Assembly: GCA_024711125.1 (NCBI GenBank)
Contig: JANJTM010000046.1
Location: forward strand, 1 to 48,043
Reading direction: 5' to 3'
From: Rhodothermales bacterium
GTDB lineage: Bacteria > Bacteroidota > Rhodothermia > Rhodothermales > UBA10348
Length of the DNA: 48,043 nt
Below the pieces are notes generated by a model, which was given only the letters and a program-made list of their open reading frames with translations, did no database searches and was not told where the DNA came from. This document shows, piece by piece, positions 26,385-36,309 of the stretch. Position 1 is the first letter of the stretch, and every line of letters begins with the position of its first letter. Position numbers and translations under genes: made by a program.

Positions 26385-28877
26385 ATGCACCGAGCGCTGC
26401 TTGCACTGGTCCTGCTGCTCCCCGCCTGCACCCCCAACGAACCCGCCGTGCTCGACAAGCGCGCGGTGCTCGAACGGCAGGCGTTCTGGGACAACCGCGA
26501 TTTCGACTGGTACGCCGAGAACGTGCCGTTCTTCGAGTCGCCCGACTCGATCCTCGACCGCACGTACTGGTACCGGTGGGAGGTGGTGACGAAGCACCTG
26601 ACGTACGGCTCGCCGACGAGCGGGTATACGTTCACCGAGTTCATCGACCGGCCGTTCTGGTCGGGCACCTACGGCGGCATCTCGTGTCCGCTCGGGCACC
26701 AGATCGAGGAGGTGCGCTGGCTCAAGGATCGCCGCGTGATCGACGATTTCTCGGCCTACTGGTTCGAGACCGAGGGCGCGCAGCCGCGCTCCTACTCCAA
26801 CTGGTACGGCGACGCGGTGTGGGACACGTACCTCGTCACGGGCGATCGGGAGTACCTGGAGCGGATGTTTCCGCACATGCTGGAACAGTACGCGGGGTGG
26901 ATGGCGGAACGGTGGGACGAGGAGCACCGCATGTTCCGGTGGGACGGCATGCACGACGGCATGGAGACGAACATCACGTCACGGCAGACCGTCGCGCCGT
27001 TCGACGGGGCGGTCGGATACCGCCCGACGCTGAACTCCTACCTGTTCGCGGATGCCCGCGCGATCGCCAACGCGGCCGCCGTGCTCGGCGACTCGCTCGT
27101 GGCGCTGGACTACGCGGCGCGCGCCGCGGAACTCAAGCAGCGGGTCCAGGACGAACTCTGGGACCCGTCGCGGGAGTTCTTCTTCCACCAGTTCGCCTTC
27201 GACGAGAAGGACGGCATCCAGGCGAAGTCGCTGACCTATGAGACCGGACCGTACGCCGGCAGCCCGTACGGGCGGGAGGCGATCGGGTTCGTGCCGTGGC
27301 AGTTCCACCTGCCCGACCCGGGGTACGAAGCCGCCTGGCGCACGCTGACCGATTCGAGTCGGTTCGCCGCGCCGTTCGGACCGACGACGACCGAGCGCAA
27401 CGATCCGCTCTTCTGGGTCTCCCCCCGCTGCTGCGAGTGGAGCGGAAACCAGTGGCCGTACGCGACCACGCAGACGCTCCAGGGGCTCGCGAACCTGCTG
27501 CACGACTACGACCAGCAGGTGATGACGAAGCAGGACTACTTCGGCGTCCTGAAGACCTACGCCCGGCTGCACGAAAAGGAGGGGCGGCCGTACATCGCCG
27601 AGGCGGCCGATCCCTTCACGGGGTCGTGGGCCGGACACGACACGTACTACCACAGCGAGCACTACTTCCACTCGGCGTTCGTGGACCTCGTGATCACGGG
27701 CCTGGTGGGGCTGCGTCCGCGGCCCGACGACGTCATCGAGGTCCACCCGCTCGTGCCGGACGCGTGGCCGTATTTCGCGCTGGACGACGTGGCCTACCGG
27801 GGACGCAGGCTCTCGATCCTGTGGGACCGTGACGGGTCGCGCTACGGGCGCGGGGCGGGCCTGTCGATCCTGCTGGACGGGGAAACGGTGGCCCGGCGGG
27901 AGGATCTCGGACGGCTCGAGGTTCCGTTCGAGCCCTTCGAGCCGCGGCGCTACGAGCGGCCGGCGAACTGGGCCGTCAACAACGACGGCGGGCATTTCCC
28001 GTTCGTCGAGACGTCCTCGGCCGATCCGCTCCATCCCCCGTTCTGGGCGCAGGACGGAAACCGCTGGTACCACGAGTCGCCGCCCAACTTCTGGTCGAAC
28101 GGCGCGCCGTCGGTCAACGAATCGTGGATTCGGGTCGATTTCGGGGTCGAAAGGCCCATTTCGACGCTGAAGCTGTATTTCATGGACGGCGTGAAGGGCA
28201 CGAAGGCGCCGAAGGAATTCCGCATCGAGATCCTGCGCAAGGGCGAGTGGGTGTCGGCCGAGGGTTCGCGGGTGCCGGCCAGCCCCGAGGGGCGTCGGGC
28301 CAACCGGGTGGAATTCGGTCGTATCAACACCTCCTCCCTGCGGGTGGTGTTCACGCCCGACGGCGACGCCCCGGTCGGGCTGACCGAGATCGAGGCCTGG
28401 GGGCCGCACGAGGGCGAGGTGCCTGCGCCGACCGAAGCTCCGCGCAACGTCGCCCTGGAGGGTGTTTTTTCGGCCTCCTACTCCTCGCCGTACGACACGG
28501 TCGGGGAGGCCTTCGACGGCCGGTTCGGCATCACGCACTACTCGCGCAACCGCTGGACGGCTTTCGAGTCCCCCAACGCGGAGGACTGGATCGCGGTCGC
28601 CTGGGACGAGCCGCGCCGCGTCGGTTCGGTCGAACTCACCTTCTGGGGGGACAACCGGGGCGTGGGAGCGCCTGAAGCCTACCGCATCGAGGCGCAGGTC
28701 GGCGGCGCGTGGGTTCCGGTCGTCGAGACCTCCCGCGAGCCGGCCGACGCGCTCCCGTCGGCCCGGCACACGGTACGGTTCGAGGCGGTCGAGGCCGAGG
28801 CCGTTCGTGCGGTATTCCGCCACGCGCCGCCCCGGTTCACGGGCGTCACCGAAATGCGCGTCCTGGCGGCCGAATAG
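26385..28877 (+). CDS. Lipoprotein glycoside hydrolase ((alpha/alpha)6 toroid, MGH1-like) with C-terminal discoidin-like domains
   Basis: An 830-aa protein. The signal ends LLPAC (lipobox Cys15), so ATG 26385 is preferred over 26328. Residues about 30-480 have the helical-toroid look of GH63/MGH1-like glycosidases: YWYRWEVVTKHL, GGISCPLGHQIEEVRWL, YGDAVWDTYLVTGD, GMETNITSRQTVAPFDGAVGYRP, CCEWSGNQWPYATTQTLQGL. After a short beta domain (about 480-560), two F5/8 type C-like carbohydrate-binding domains follow (about 565-690 and 700-830, each ending V.VVF/AVFRH plus LTEIEAW or VTEMRVL). Expected to be surface-anchored and act on polysaccharide side chains. The exact GH family and linkage are not determined. 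Confidence 0.82.
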   Translation: MHRALLALVLLLPACTPNEPAVLDKRAVLERQAFWDNRDFDWYAENVPFFESPDSILDRTYWYRWEVVTKHLTYGSPTSGYTFTEFIDRPFWSGTYGGISCPLGHQIEEVRWLKDRRVIDDFSAYWFETEGAQPRSYSNWYGDAVWDTYLVTGDREYLERMFPHMLEQYAGWMAERWDEEHRMFRWDGMHDGMETNITSRQTVAPFDGAVGYRPTLNSYLFADARAIANAAAVLGDSLVALDYAARAAELKQRVQDELWDPSREFFFHQFAFDEKDGIQAKSLTYETGPYAGSPYGREAIGFVPWQFHLPDPGYEAAWRTLTDSSRFAAPFGPTTTERNDPLFWVSPRCCEWSGNQWPYATTQTLQGLANLLHDYDQQVMTKQDYFGVLKTYARLHEKEGRPYIAEAADPFTGSWAGHDTYYHSEHYFHSAFVDLVITGLVGLRPRPDDVIEVHPLVPDAWPYFALDDVAYRGRRLSILWDRDGSRYGRGAGLSILLDGETVARREDLGRLEVPFEPFEPRRYERPANWAVNNDGGHFPFVETSSADPLHPPFWAQDGNRWYHESPPNFWSNGAPSVNESWIRVDFGVERPISTLKLYFMDGVKGTKAPKEFRIEILRKGEWVSAEGSRVPASPEGRRANRVEFGRINTSSLRVVFTPDGDAPVGLTEIEAWGPHEGEVPAPTEAPRNVALEGVFSASYSSPYDTVGEAFDGRFGITHYSRNRWTAFESPNAEDWIAVAWDEPRRVGSVELTFWGDNRGVGAPEAYRIEAQVGGAWVPVVETSREPADALPSARHTVRFEAVEAEAVRAVFRHAPPRFTGVTEMRVLAAE

Positions 28878-28880
28878 GGC

Positions 28881-30191
28881 TCAGCGGGAGGGAATGAGTA
28901 CCAGGTCTTCCTGCGGCGGCGTGAGCCACTCGGCGCCGTCCGGGGTGATCACGACCATCTCCTCGACCGAGATCGTCTTGGTCGTGGAATCGTCCGGCGC
29001 CCACGCGAAGAAGCCGTCGAACGCGAAGGTCATGCCCGGACGCAGCGTGCGAAGCTGCGCTCCACCCGGCGTGCGGCCGCGCGCCGCGCCCCCGAGGGAC
29101 GGCCCCACGTCGTGCGCCCAGTATCCGACCGGGTGCCCGGTGCTCCACGGCACGGGCAGTGAGCCCTCCTCTTCCATGACCGTGCGCTGGGCCAGGTCCA
29201 CGTCGTAGCCCGTCGCCCCCGGCCGCATGGCGCCGAACGCCGCGCGCGAGCCTCGCTTCGCGGCCTCCCATCGCGCCAGGGCCTCGGCGGGCGGCCCGGT
29301 TTCGCCGGGGGCGAGCACGTAGGCGAAACGCTGGATGTCCGTGACCCATGTGCCATGGACCATGATTCCGAAATCGGTCTGGATGAAGTCGCCGGGCCGT
29401 ATGACGCGATCCGTGGGATGGGAGTGCCCGCGGTCCTTTCCGCTGTTGACGGCGGGATTCTGCGCGGGCGCCCACCCGTCTCCCACGCCGGCCTCGGCCA
29501 TCCTGGCCTCGAGCACATCGGCGAGGTCCCGGTCGGTCGTCACGCCCGGCACGACCGTGGCATAGGCCTCGACCTGCCACCGCGCCGTGAGGGCGGCCGC
29601 CCGGCGCAGGATCTCCACCTCGGCAGGGGTCTTGACGCCGAGCCATTCGACGACCAGCGGCTCAGACGAGACCAGTCGGCGCGACCAGTCCGGGCCGATG
29701 CCCGACTCGAGGCGAAGGCGCTGCGAGTGCGAGAGCCCGTCGGCGATCGGGCTGCCGCCCGAGTTGACGGCGATCGAGTCCGGGGCGAACCTATCGAGGG
29801 CGTCCCGCACGAGATCCCAGGTACCCTTCCCGTCCGAAGGCACCACGACCTCGTCGTGCAGGCCGATCTCGGCGAGCGCGGTCGCTTCGCCCGGCCCCGA
29901 CACCGCCACCGAGAAAATGCCCGGTTCCGTGCGGAAGAACAGGAAGGGGGCTTCCCCACCCGCATTCTCGCACCCGACATGACGAGCGAGGGGATCGTTG
30001 TCGTTTTCGCGGCAGACGACGATCCAGGCGTCGACCCCGGCCCGGTCCATCGCCTCGGGCAGAAGGGTCAGGATGCGTTCCGCCCGGATGTCGGGCCACG
30101 GGTCTCCCGTGAACGGTCGGTCCACCGGCGTCGGAGCGGAACAGGCGGCAAGGAGCACCGCGGCGGCGAACGGGACCGGCAGGCGGATCAT
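28881..30191 (-). CDS. Lipoprotein M24-family (Xaa-Pro aminopeptidase-like) protein
   Basis: A 436-aa protein with a lipoprotein signal (LLAAC, Cys17) and a creatinase-like N-terminal domain (about 30-180), then the pita-bread domain. Expected metal ligands are D273 (QTDFG), D285 (VTDIQR), H353 (STGHPVGYWAHDVGP) and E410 (ISVEEMVVIT). The ligand that is normally Glu in the T.EPG segment appears to be Asp392 (MTFAFDGFF). This may alter metal affinity or mark a non-peptidase member. The start at 30191 is set by the signal peptide. Convergent with the glycosidase gene (3 bp between stops). Confidence 0.85.
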   Translation of the reverse strand: MIRLPVPFAAAVLLAACSAPTPVDRPFTGDPWPDIRAERILTLLPEAMDRAGVDAWIVVCRENDNDPLARHVGCENAGGEAPFLFFRTEPGIFSVAVSGPGEATALAEIGLHDEVVVPSDGKGTWDLVRDALDRFAPDSIAVNSGGSPIADGLSHSQRLRLESGIGPDWSRRLVSSEPLVVEWLGVKTPAEVEILRRAAALTARWQVEAYATVVPGVTTDRDLADVLEARMAEAGVGDGWAPAQNPAVNSGKDRGHSHPTDRVIRPGDFIQTDFGIMVHGTWVTDIQRFAYVLAPGETGPPAEALARWEAAKRGSRAAFGAMRPGATGYDVDLAQRTVMEEEGSLPVPWSTGHPVGYWAHDVGPSLGGAARGRTPGGAQLRTLRPGMTFAFDGFFAWAPDDSTTKTISVEEMVVITPDGAEWLTPPQEDLVLIPSR

Positions 30192-30254
30192 GGCGGCAAG
30201 CGGGTGATGGCAGGGCCGAAAGTACGGTCCGGGCCTCCATCCGGTCACGCCGGA

Positions 30255-31370
30255 TCAGCGCGGAAGCCAGTCGGCGGGCAGCATGTCCCCCATGCGCTGC
30301 CACGACCAGTAGCCGTAGCTCGTGACGGGGAACGTCGAGCCGTCGGTGATCACGTTTCCGAGCGTGTCCACGATCGCCATGCCGTACGGAAGCTGGAGCC
30401 ACGAGCTCTGCACATTGTCCCGCCCCGCCGAGAGCGGAGTGTCCGGCGCGATTTCTCGCATGTGGCGGGCGTATTCGGCCGGCTCCACGGCACCCACGAA
30501 CCGGACGAGCAGGGTCCTGGGAAAAAGGATCGAGCGCGAATCGGCGTGTGCATCCCCGAACGCGATCCGGGTCGCTCCCGAGGCCGCGGACCGGCCGGAC
30601 TCCAGCACCGGATCGACTCCGCGAACGCTGCCGGGCGCATCGACGAGGCCTGCATCGAATCCCTCCTTCGGAACGCGATCCGTCGCCAACGCACGAAGGA
30701 AATGCCGCATGGACCCCCGGAAGGCGGTTTCGCGGCGCCTTTCGAACCGCTCACGGGTCTGATCGTCGGCCATGTCCTCGAACTGGATCCGCCCGGTCCA
30801 GCGGAAAAGCCGGTGCGTTCCGCTGAACCGGAAACGGTGGAGGGTGATCCGGTAGCCCAACCACGGGTTTTCGATCTGAACCGGAACGGGTGCCGCGGCC
30901 GTCAACCGTCCGTCCCTTTCGTCCAGTTCGAGCATTTCGGGGTTGAGGAACCGGCAGCGCAGGCCGCCTTCGGTAGTGGAGAAGAGGATCTCCTTCAGCA
31001 TGGCGAGATGTCGTCGCCAGGCACGCGGCTGCTCGGCCTCGACGACGAACTCGTCGAGTGCCAGCAGGCTCGGAGCCAGCCGGATCTCGCGCACGAGGCC
31101 GGCTTCCTCGGCGGTACGGACCTCCGTTTCGACGGCATCGTACCCGATCATCGATACCACCAGCCGGAACGGCAGGAAGGGCGGAAGCCGCAGCGCGAAC
31201 GTCCCGTCGGGCTCGGTGACGTCGCCGATGGCCGTTCCGTCCACGAACACGTGGGCCGAGGGCACGGGCTCGCCGGTTTCTGCGTCCGTCACCCGTCCGC
31301 GGAGTCCCTGCGCGGTCGCGGCGGGTACCGAAGCGGCCAGTACGAGAGCGAGGAATGCGAGACGGGTCAA
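30255..31370 (-). CDS. Exported carboxypeptidase-regulatory-like domain protein
   Basis: A 371-aa protein. The TTG at 31370 is the only start that gives a signal peptide (TRLAFLALVLAASVPAATAQ), and it overlaps the previous stop as TTGA. Residues about 22-105 form a CarboxypepD_reg-like beta-sandwich (LRGRVTDAETGEPVPSAHVFV, SMIGYDAVETEVRT). The remaining 260 residues are a beta-rich domain common in Bacteroidota surface proteins but with no known activity. Last gene of the histidine operon by overlap, although no role in histidine synthesis is suggested. Confidence 0.85.
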   Translation of the reverse strand: MTRLAFLALVLAASVPAATAQGLRGRVTDAETGEPVPSAHVFVDGTAIGDVTEPDGTFALRLPPFLPFRLVVSMIGYDAVETEVRTAEEAGLVREIRLAPSLLALDEFVVEAEQPRAWRRHLAMLKEILFSTTEGGLRCRFLNPEMLELDERDGRLTAAAPVPVQIENPWLGYRITLHRFRFSGTHRLFRWTGRIQFEDMADDQTRERFERRRETAFRGSMRHFLRALATDRVPKEGFDAGLVDAPGSVRGVDPVLESGRSAASGATRIAFGDAHADSRSILFPRTLLVRFVGAVEPAEYARHMREIAPDTPLSAGRDNVQSSWLQLPYGMAIVDTLGNVITDGSTFPVTSYGYWSWQRMGDMLPADWLPR

Positions 31371-31639
31371 TTGGAGAACATCCTCGGTCGCTCCGGATCG
31401 AGCAACTCGATGTCCTGCACGGCGAACCAGGACTCGTTCTGCTCGCCCGCGCTGTTGCGGTAGGGCACGTCCGGATCGCCGGTGGTAATGTCGACGACGT
31501 ACACCAGGTCCTTCTGCATGCCGGGAGCTACCTCGACGCGCGGGGCGAAATCGGCGACGCGGCCCTCGACGGTGCCGACCGCGATGCCGTCGCGGGTGTA
31601 GAGGTGCACGCGCACGCGTTTTCCGATCCAGTCGTACAT
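31367..31639 (-). CDS. Small conserved-looking protein encoded between hisH and the next gene
   Basis: A 90-aa protein without signal or membrane segment. It begins YDWIGKRVRVHLYTRDGIAVGTVEGRV and looks all-beta, possibly a small SH3/Sm-like barrel; no family is recognised. The ATG is 1 bp after the hisH stop and the TGA overlaps the following TTG start, so translation is tightly coupled on both sides. That coupling is the main evidence that it is real. Confidence 0.7.
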   Translation of the reverse strand: MYDWIGKRVRVHLYTRDGIAVGTVEGRVADFAPRVEVAPGMQKDLVYVVDITTGDPDVPYRNSAGEQNESWFAVQDIELLDPERPRMFSN

Positions 31640-31640
31640 G

Positions 31641-32228
31641 TCAGAGCGCGAGGAAATTCGAGAGGATACGGGCGCCGACGTCGCCGCTCTTTTCCGGGTG
31701 GAACTGCACGGCGTGCACGTTCGCGCGCGACAGTCCGGCGCTGAAGGGCACCATGTACTCGCCGAGCGCGGTCGTCGTCGGCCCGGTCGTCGCGTAGTAG
31801 CCGTGCACGAAGTAGACGTGGCTGCCTTCGTCGACCCCGTCGAAAAGCGGCCCGGAAAGGCCCGAAATCGAGTTCCATCCCATGTGGGGCACCTTGTCGC
31901 GGGGCGGAAATCGAAGGACCCGCTCGTCGAAGACGCCGAGGCATTCCGTGTCGTTCTCCTCGGAGGACGCGCAGAGCAGCTGCAGGCCGAGGCAGATGCC
32001 GAGCACCGGCTGTTCGAGGCCGCGGATCACGGTGTCGAGCCCGCGCTCCCGCAGGTAGCGCATGGCGCTCGAGGCTTCTCCCACGCCCGGGAAGATCACC
32101 CGGTCGGCGGAGCGGAGGGCCGCCGGATCGTCGGTCACTACGGGTTCGACCCCGAGCCGCCCCAACGCGAAGCGCACCGACTGGATGTTTCCCGCATTGT
32201 AGCGGACGACGGCGGTAGTGCCCTTCAC
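31641..32228 (-). CDS. hisH: Imidazole glycerol phosphate synthase, glutamine amidotransferase subunit
   Basis: A 195-aa class I glutaminase. It supplies ammonia to HisF. The triad is intact: Cys79 ([10 protein letters not shown]), His177 and Glu179 (VQFHPEKSG), plus PHMGWNSI. It starts at GTG 32228, overlapping the hisDB stop as GTGA; no ATG gives the family N-terminus. HisF is encoded about 19 kb away, at 12262-13017. Confidence 0.96.
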   Translation of the reverse strand: MKGTTAVVRYNAGNIQSVRFALGRLGVEPVVTDDPAALRSADRVIFPGVGEASSAMRYLRERGLDTVIRGLEQPVLGICLGLQLLCASSEENDTECLGVFDERVLRFPPRDKVPHMGWNSISGLSGPLFDGVDEGSHVYFVHGYYATTGPTTTALGEYMVPFSAGLSRANVHAVQFHPEKSGDVGARILSNFLAL

Positions 32229-34108
32229 AGCGTTCCCTTCGTGCTCGGCAACACCGAGGCGCGGTCGCCGTCGACGCGCACGGCCTGGCCGAGCGCCCGT
32301 GCGAAGGCCTTGAAGACGGCCTCGATCCGGTGGTGGTCGTTCTCGCCCTCGGCCTTGACGTTGAGGTTGGCCCCGGCCGTGTCGCAGAACGACTTGAAGA
32401 AATGGCTCCAGAGCTCGGTCGGTACGTCTCCGACGCGGTCCCGGGCGAACGATACGTCCCAGGCCAGCCACGGTCGGCCCCCGAGGTCGAGCGCGACCTG
32501 CGCCAGCGCGTCGTCCATGGGGAGAAGGAAGCCGTACCGAACGAGGCCGTGCTTGTCTCCGAGCGCCTGTTTCAGGCAGGCACCGAGGGCGAGGGCCGTA
32601 TCCTCGACCGTGTGGTGCTCGTCGACGTGCAGGTCGCCCCGTACCTCGACCTCGAGATCGATGCCCCCGTGGCGGCCGATCTGGTCGAGCATGTGATCGA
32701 AGAAGCCGAGGCCCGTCGCGATGCGCGTGGATCCGGACCCGTCGAGATCGATGCGCACGCGGATGTCGGTCTCGTTCGTCGTGCGCCGCACTTCGGCCAC
32801 TCTGCGGGGCCGCTCGGGCTCCCGTCCGATCGTATCGAGCCGGACCGCGACGGCGCGCGCGTGCCCGTCGAGGCGTTCGGCGCGCGCCATGGTCTCGACG
32901 AGGGGGCCCAGGCGCCGCAGCCCGTCGGCCGTGAGTTCCTGGAACGTCACCTTGCGAACGAACGAATCCAGCGATACTCCCGAATACGCTCGCGCGGCGC
33001 CGCCGGTCGGGAGCGTATGGTTCGTGCCGGAGGCGTAATCGCCCACGGATTCCGGGGCGAACGGGCCCACGAACACCGATCCGGCGTGCGTGATGCGATC
33101 GGCGATACGCCGGGCGTCCTCGACCGCCAGTACCAGGTGCTCGGCGGCGTAGGCGTTCGCGAAATCGATCGCGTCGTCCAGCCGGGCGAAGGACACGCAG
33201 AGGCTGTTGTCCAGCGCGGCCTGCGCCACCTGCCGACGGGGAAGGTCCCGCAGTGCGGCCTGGAGGACGGGGTCGAGCCGGGCCGGCAGCGTGGGGTCGG
33301 TCGTGACGAGCACAACCTGGCTGTCGGCGCCGTGCTCGGCCTGGGACAGGAGGTCGGCCGCCACGAATCGCACGTCGGCCGACGCATCGGCGAGTACGGC
33401 CAGTTCCGTGGGGCCCGCCGGAAGGTCGATCGCGGTACCGCCCACCGAGGCGAGCTGCTTGGCCGCGGTCACGTACTGGTTGCCCGGGCCGAAGATCTTG
33501 TCGACGCGGGGGACCGATTCGGTGCCGTACGTCATCGCGGCGATCGCCTGGGCTCCGCCGATGCGGAAGACGCGGGTCACGCCGACCTCGGCCGCCGCGA
33601 AGAGAATCACCGGGTCCACGGAGCCGTCGGCCGCGGGCGGCGTGCAGAGCACGATCTCGCGGCAGCCGGCGATCCGAGCCGGAATACCCAGCATGACGAC
33701 CGTCGAGAACAGCGGCGCCGTGCCGCCGGGGATGTACAGCCCCACCCGTTCGATCGGAAGGCTTCGTCGCCAGCACGTGACACCGGGCAGGGTTTCCACC
33801 CTCCGCTCGGCCTCCCGTTGGGCCGCATGAAACGTCTCGACGTTCCGGATCGCCGACCGGATCGCCTCCTGGAGCGCCGGATCCACTCGGTTGCGCGCAT
33901 CCGCGATCTCGGCCGCGGAGACGGACGCGTCGGCGACGGTCACCCCGTCGAACTGCAGCGTGAAGCGTGCGACCGCCGCGTCACCCTCCCTGCGAACCGC
34001 CTCCATGACGGGGCGAACGCGCTCGACGGTGACGTCGATGGGCTGGGTGGGTCGCGTGCACAGGCGCTCCCACTCCATCCGGTCGGGCTCGTGGACGTGC
34101 CGCAGCAT
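32225..34108 (-). CDS. hisDB: Histidinol dehydrogenase - imidazoleglycerol-phosphate dehydratase fusion
   Basis: One uninterrupted 627-aa frame. Residues 1 to about 425 are a complete HisD; catalytic/zinc residues are all present (Q256, H259, E323, H324, D357, H364, H416), each offset by -3 from E. coli numbering. After a roughly 12-residue Arg/Pro-rich linker, residues about 437-627 form a complete HisB dehydratase: [59 protein letters not shown] and [16 protein letters not shown]. An in-frame GTG at codon 437 (32800) could allow separate HisB initiation. The enzymes catalyse the last two steps and step 6 respectively. It follows hisG by 2 bp and overlaps hisH by 4. Confidence 0.93.
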   Translation of the reverse strand: MLRHVHEPDRMEWERLCTRPTQPIDVTVERVRPVMEAVRREGDAAVARFTLQFDGVTVADASVSAAEIADARNRVDPALQEAIRSAIRNVETFHAAQREAERRVETLPGVTCWRRSLPIERVGLYIPGGTAPLFSTVVMLGIPARIAGCREIVLCTPPAADGSVDPVILFAAAEVGVTRVFRIGGAQAIAAMTYGTESVPRVDKIFGPGNQYVTAAKQLASVGGTAIDLPAGPTELAVLADASADVRFVAADLLSQAEHGADSQVVLVTTDPTLPARLDPVLQAALRDLPRRQVAQAALDNSLCVSFARLDDAIDFANAYAAEHLVLAVEDARRIADRITHAGSVFVGPFAPESVGDYASGTNHTLPTGGAARAYSGVSLDSFVRKVTFQELTADGLRRLGPLVETMARAERLDGHARAVAVRLDTIGREPERPRRVAEVRRTTNETDIRVRIDLDGSGSTRIATGLGFFDHMLDQIGRHGGIDLEVEVRGDLHVDEHHTVEDTALALGACLKQALGDKHGLVRYGFLLPMDDALAQVALDLGGRPWLAWDVSFARDRVGDVPTELWSHFFKSFCDTAGANLNVKAEGENDHHRIEAVFKAFARALGQAVRVDGDRASVLPSTKGTL

Positions 34109-34110
34109 GG

Positions 34111-34962
34111 TCAGATCACCATCTTCTCGATCGGAACGATGAGCATGCCCTGGGCGCCGACGGCCTTGAGCCGGTCGATCACCTCCCAGAATTCGTCGTC
34201 CCGGATCACCGAGTGCACCGAACTCCACCCGGATTCGGCGAGCGGAAGCACGGTCGGGCTCTTCATGCCCGGCAGGATGTCGAGAACCTGCGGAAGGCTC
34301 TCGTTCGGCGCGTTGAGCAGGATGTACCGGTATCCCTGGGCGCGCTGTACCGAGTCGATGCGGAAACGAAGAGCGTCGAGCGTCTTCGTCTGCTCCGGCG
34401 TCAGGTCGCGGTGCGCGACCAGTACCGCCTCGGAGCGGAAGATCGTCTCGACCTCGCGAAGCCCGTTCGAAAGCAGCGTGGATCCGGTCGAGACGAGGTC
34501 GCAGATCGCGTCGGCGAGCCCGATGCCGGGCGCGATCTCGACCGAGCCCGAGATCTCGTGGATGCTGGCCTCGATGCCTTCCTTCCGCAGGAAATCGCCC
34601 AGGATGCGCGGGTAGGACGTCGCGATGTGCATCCCGGCCAGTCCGCGGGCGCCCGACACGTCCGAGCCCTTGGGTACGGCGATCGCGAGACGGCACTTGC
34701 CGAATCCGAGCCGGTTCAGCACGGTGACGTCACGGCCGCCCTCGGCGACCACGTTCTCGCCGACGATGCCGGCGTGTGCCACGCCGTCAGCCACGTAGCC
34801 GGGGATGTCGTCGTCCCGCAGGTACAGGAGTTCGATCGGAAAATTCTCGGCCACGGCGCGCAGCTTCCCGTCCATGCGGGAAAAGCGCACGCCGCAGTCG
34901 CGGATGAGCTGTACCGACTGTTCCGACAGGCGGCCGGATTTCTGGAGCGCGAGGCGCAGCAT
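34111..34962 (-). CDS. hisG: ATP phosphoribosyltransferase, long (HisG_L) form
   Basis: A 283-aa enzyme committing ATP and PRPP to histidine synthesis. The catalytic part includes [13 protein letters not shown] and the PRPP loop region [22 protein letters not shown]. The C-terminal extension (about 215-283, [26 protein letters not shown]) is the regulatory domain for histidine feedback inhibition, so no HisZ is required. First gene of the leftward operon. Confidence 0.96.
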   Translation of the reverse strand: MLRLALQKSGRLSEQSVQLIRDCGVRFSRMDGKLRAVAENFPIELLYLRDDDIPGYVADGVAHAGIVGENVVAEGGRDVTVLNRLGFGKCRLAIAVPKGSDVSGARGLAGMHIATSYPRILGDFLRKEGIEASIHEISGSVEIAPGIGLADAICDLVSTGSTLLSNGLREVETIFRSEAVLVAHRDLTPEQTKTLDALRFRIDSVQRAQGYRYILLNAPNESLPQVLDILPGMKSPTVLPLAESGWSSVHSVIRDDEFWEVIDRLKAVGAQGMLIVPIEKMVI

Positions 34963-35105
34963 GGGTTCGGGGGAGAGGCTCGAACGTACGTTTTCGACGC
35001 CCCGGGGTTCTTCGAAGGTTCGAGCAAGGCGTCCCGCCGAGGGCCGGAGCGGCTTTCCGCTTGGCGCCGACCCCTGCCTTAGATTACCTCTTTCGATACC
35101 CGAAC

Positions 35106-36302
35106 ATGGATTCCCGTTTCGAACGCCACGTCGCCTGGACGAGCGACGCCCCCATCGGGCTCTCGGTGGATCGTGCCGAGGGCCCGTTCCTGTACGTCGA
35201 GGGCGGGCGACGCCTGGTGGACCTGATCAGCGGAATCGCGGTCTCCTCGATAGGGCACCGCCACCCGAGGGTCGTCGCCGCCATCCGCGACCAGGTCGAC
35301 CGGCACCTCCACGTCATGGTGTACGGAGAGTTCGTGCAGGAGCCCCAGGCGGCGCTGGCGGCCCGCCTGGCCTCCCTGCTGCCGCCCGGCCTCTCCACCG
35401 TCTACTTCACCATGACGGGTACCGAGGCCAACGAGGGTGCGCTGAAGGTCGCCAAGAAGGCCACCGGCCGCACGGGGCTCATCGCGTTCGACCGCTCGTA
35501 CCACGGGGACACCCACGGCAGCCTGAGCGTGACGGGCAGGGCCGTGTACCGCGACCCGTTCCTGCCGCTGCTCCCGGGGGTCACGTTCCTCCCGTTCGAC
35601 GACGTGCGCGCGTTGTCGGCCATCGACGAATCCACCGCCGCGGTGATCGTCGAGCCGATCCAGGGAGAGGGCGGAATCCGTCCGGCCTCGGCGCCCTGGC
35701 TGAAGGCGCTGCGGGAGCGGTGCGACCGGACCGGAGCCCTGCTGATTTTCGACGAGATCCAGTCCGGGTTCGGCCGCACCGGAACGCTGTTCGCGTTCGA
35801 GGGCTACGGGGTCGTACCGGACCTGCTGACGGTCGCCAAGGCGTTCGGCGGCGGCATGCCTCTCGGGGCGTTCATCGGGTCGGGCGCTCTCCTGTCCACG
35901 CTGCGAAGGGACCCTCCGCTGAGCCACGTGACGACGTTCGGCGGGCACCCGGTCTCGTGCGCGGCCGCGTTGGCCGCCCTGGACGTGCTGGTCGAGGAGG
36001 ACCTGGCCGCACGCGCCCTCCGCGTCGGCGAGCGCGTGCGATCGACCCTGAGGCACCCGAGTATCCTCGAGATCCGCGGCCGCGGGTCGATGCTGGGCAT
36101 GGTACTCGAGGACCGGGACCTGACGGCGAGGGTCGTGGCAGCCTGCCTCCAAGGCGGAGTCCTGCTGGGTTGGACCCTTCATTCGGATACGCTCGTCCGC
36201 ATCGCGCCCCCCTTGAACATCCCGTTCGACGTGCTCGACGAGGCGCTCGGCGTGGTGCTCGCGTCCGTGGAGTCGGCTGCGGGCCGTCCCCGGAGCGTGT
36301 AG
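35106..36302 (+). CDS. Class III pyridoxal-phosphate aminotransferase (acetylornithine/ornithine aminotransferase-like)
   Basis: A 398-aa fold-type I aminotransferase. The PLP lysine is K245 (LLTVAKAFGGGMPLGAF); D216 (LLIFDEIQSGFGRTG), GTEAN (106-110) and the EPIQGEGG segment (183-190) are all present. The ATG at 35106 was chosen; the TTG at 35061 is upstream in the promoter region. Sequence alone does not separate ArgD, ornithine and 4-aminobutyrate specificities. It is divergent from hisG, but it is not of the HisC family, so it should not be assumed to replace HisC. Confidence 0.88.
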   Translation: MDSRFERHVAWTSDAPIGLSVDRAEGPFLYVEGGRRLVDLISGIAVSSIGHRHPRVVAAIRDQVDRHLHVMVYGEFVQEPQAALAARLASLLPPGLSTVYFTMTGTEANEGALKVAKKATGRTGLIAFDRSYHGDTHGSLSVTGRAVYRDPFLPLLPGVTFLPFDDVRALSAIDESTAAVIVEPIQGEGGIRPASAPWLKALRERCDRTGALLIFDEIQSGFGRTGTLFAFEGYGVVPDLLTVAKAFGGGMPLGAFIGSGALLSTLRRDPPLSHVTTFGGHPVSCAAALAALDVLVEEDLAARALRVGERVRSTLRHPSILEIRGRGSMLGMVLEDRDLTARVVAACLQGGVLLGWTLHSDTLVRIAPPLNIPFDVLDEALGVVLASVESAAGRPRSV

Positions 36303-36309
36303 GACATCG

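Noticed and set aside
35061-36302. Class III aminotransferase as a replacement HisC
   Set aside because: Its motifs belong to the acetylornithine/ornithine group and HisC is of a different aminotransferase class, so position beside hisG alone is insufficient.
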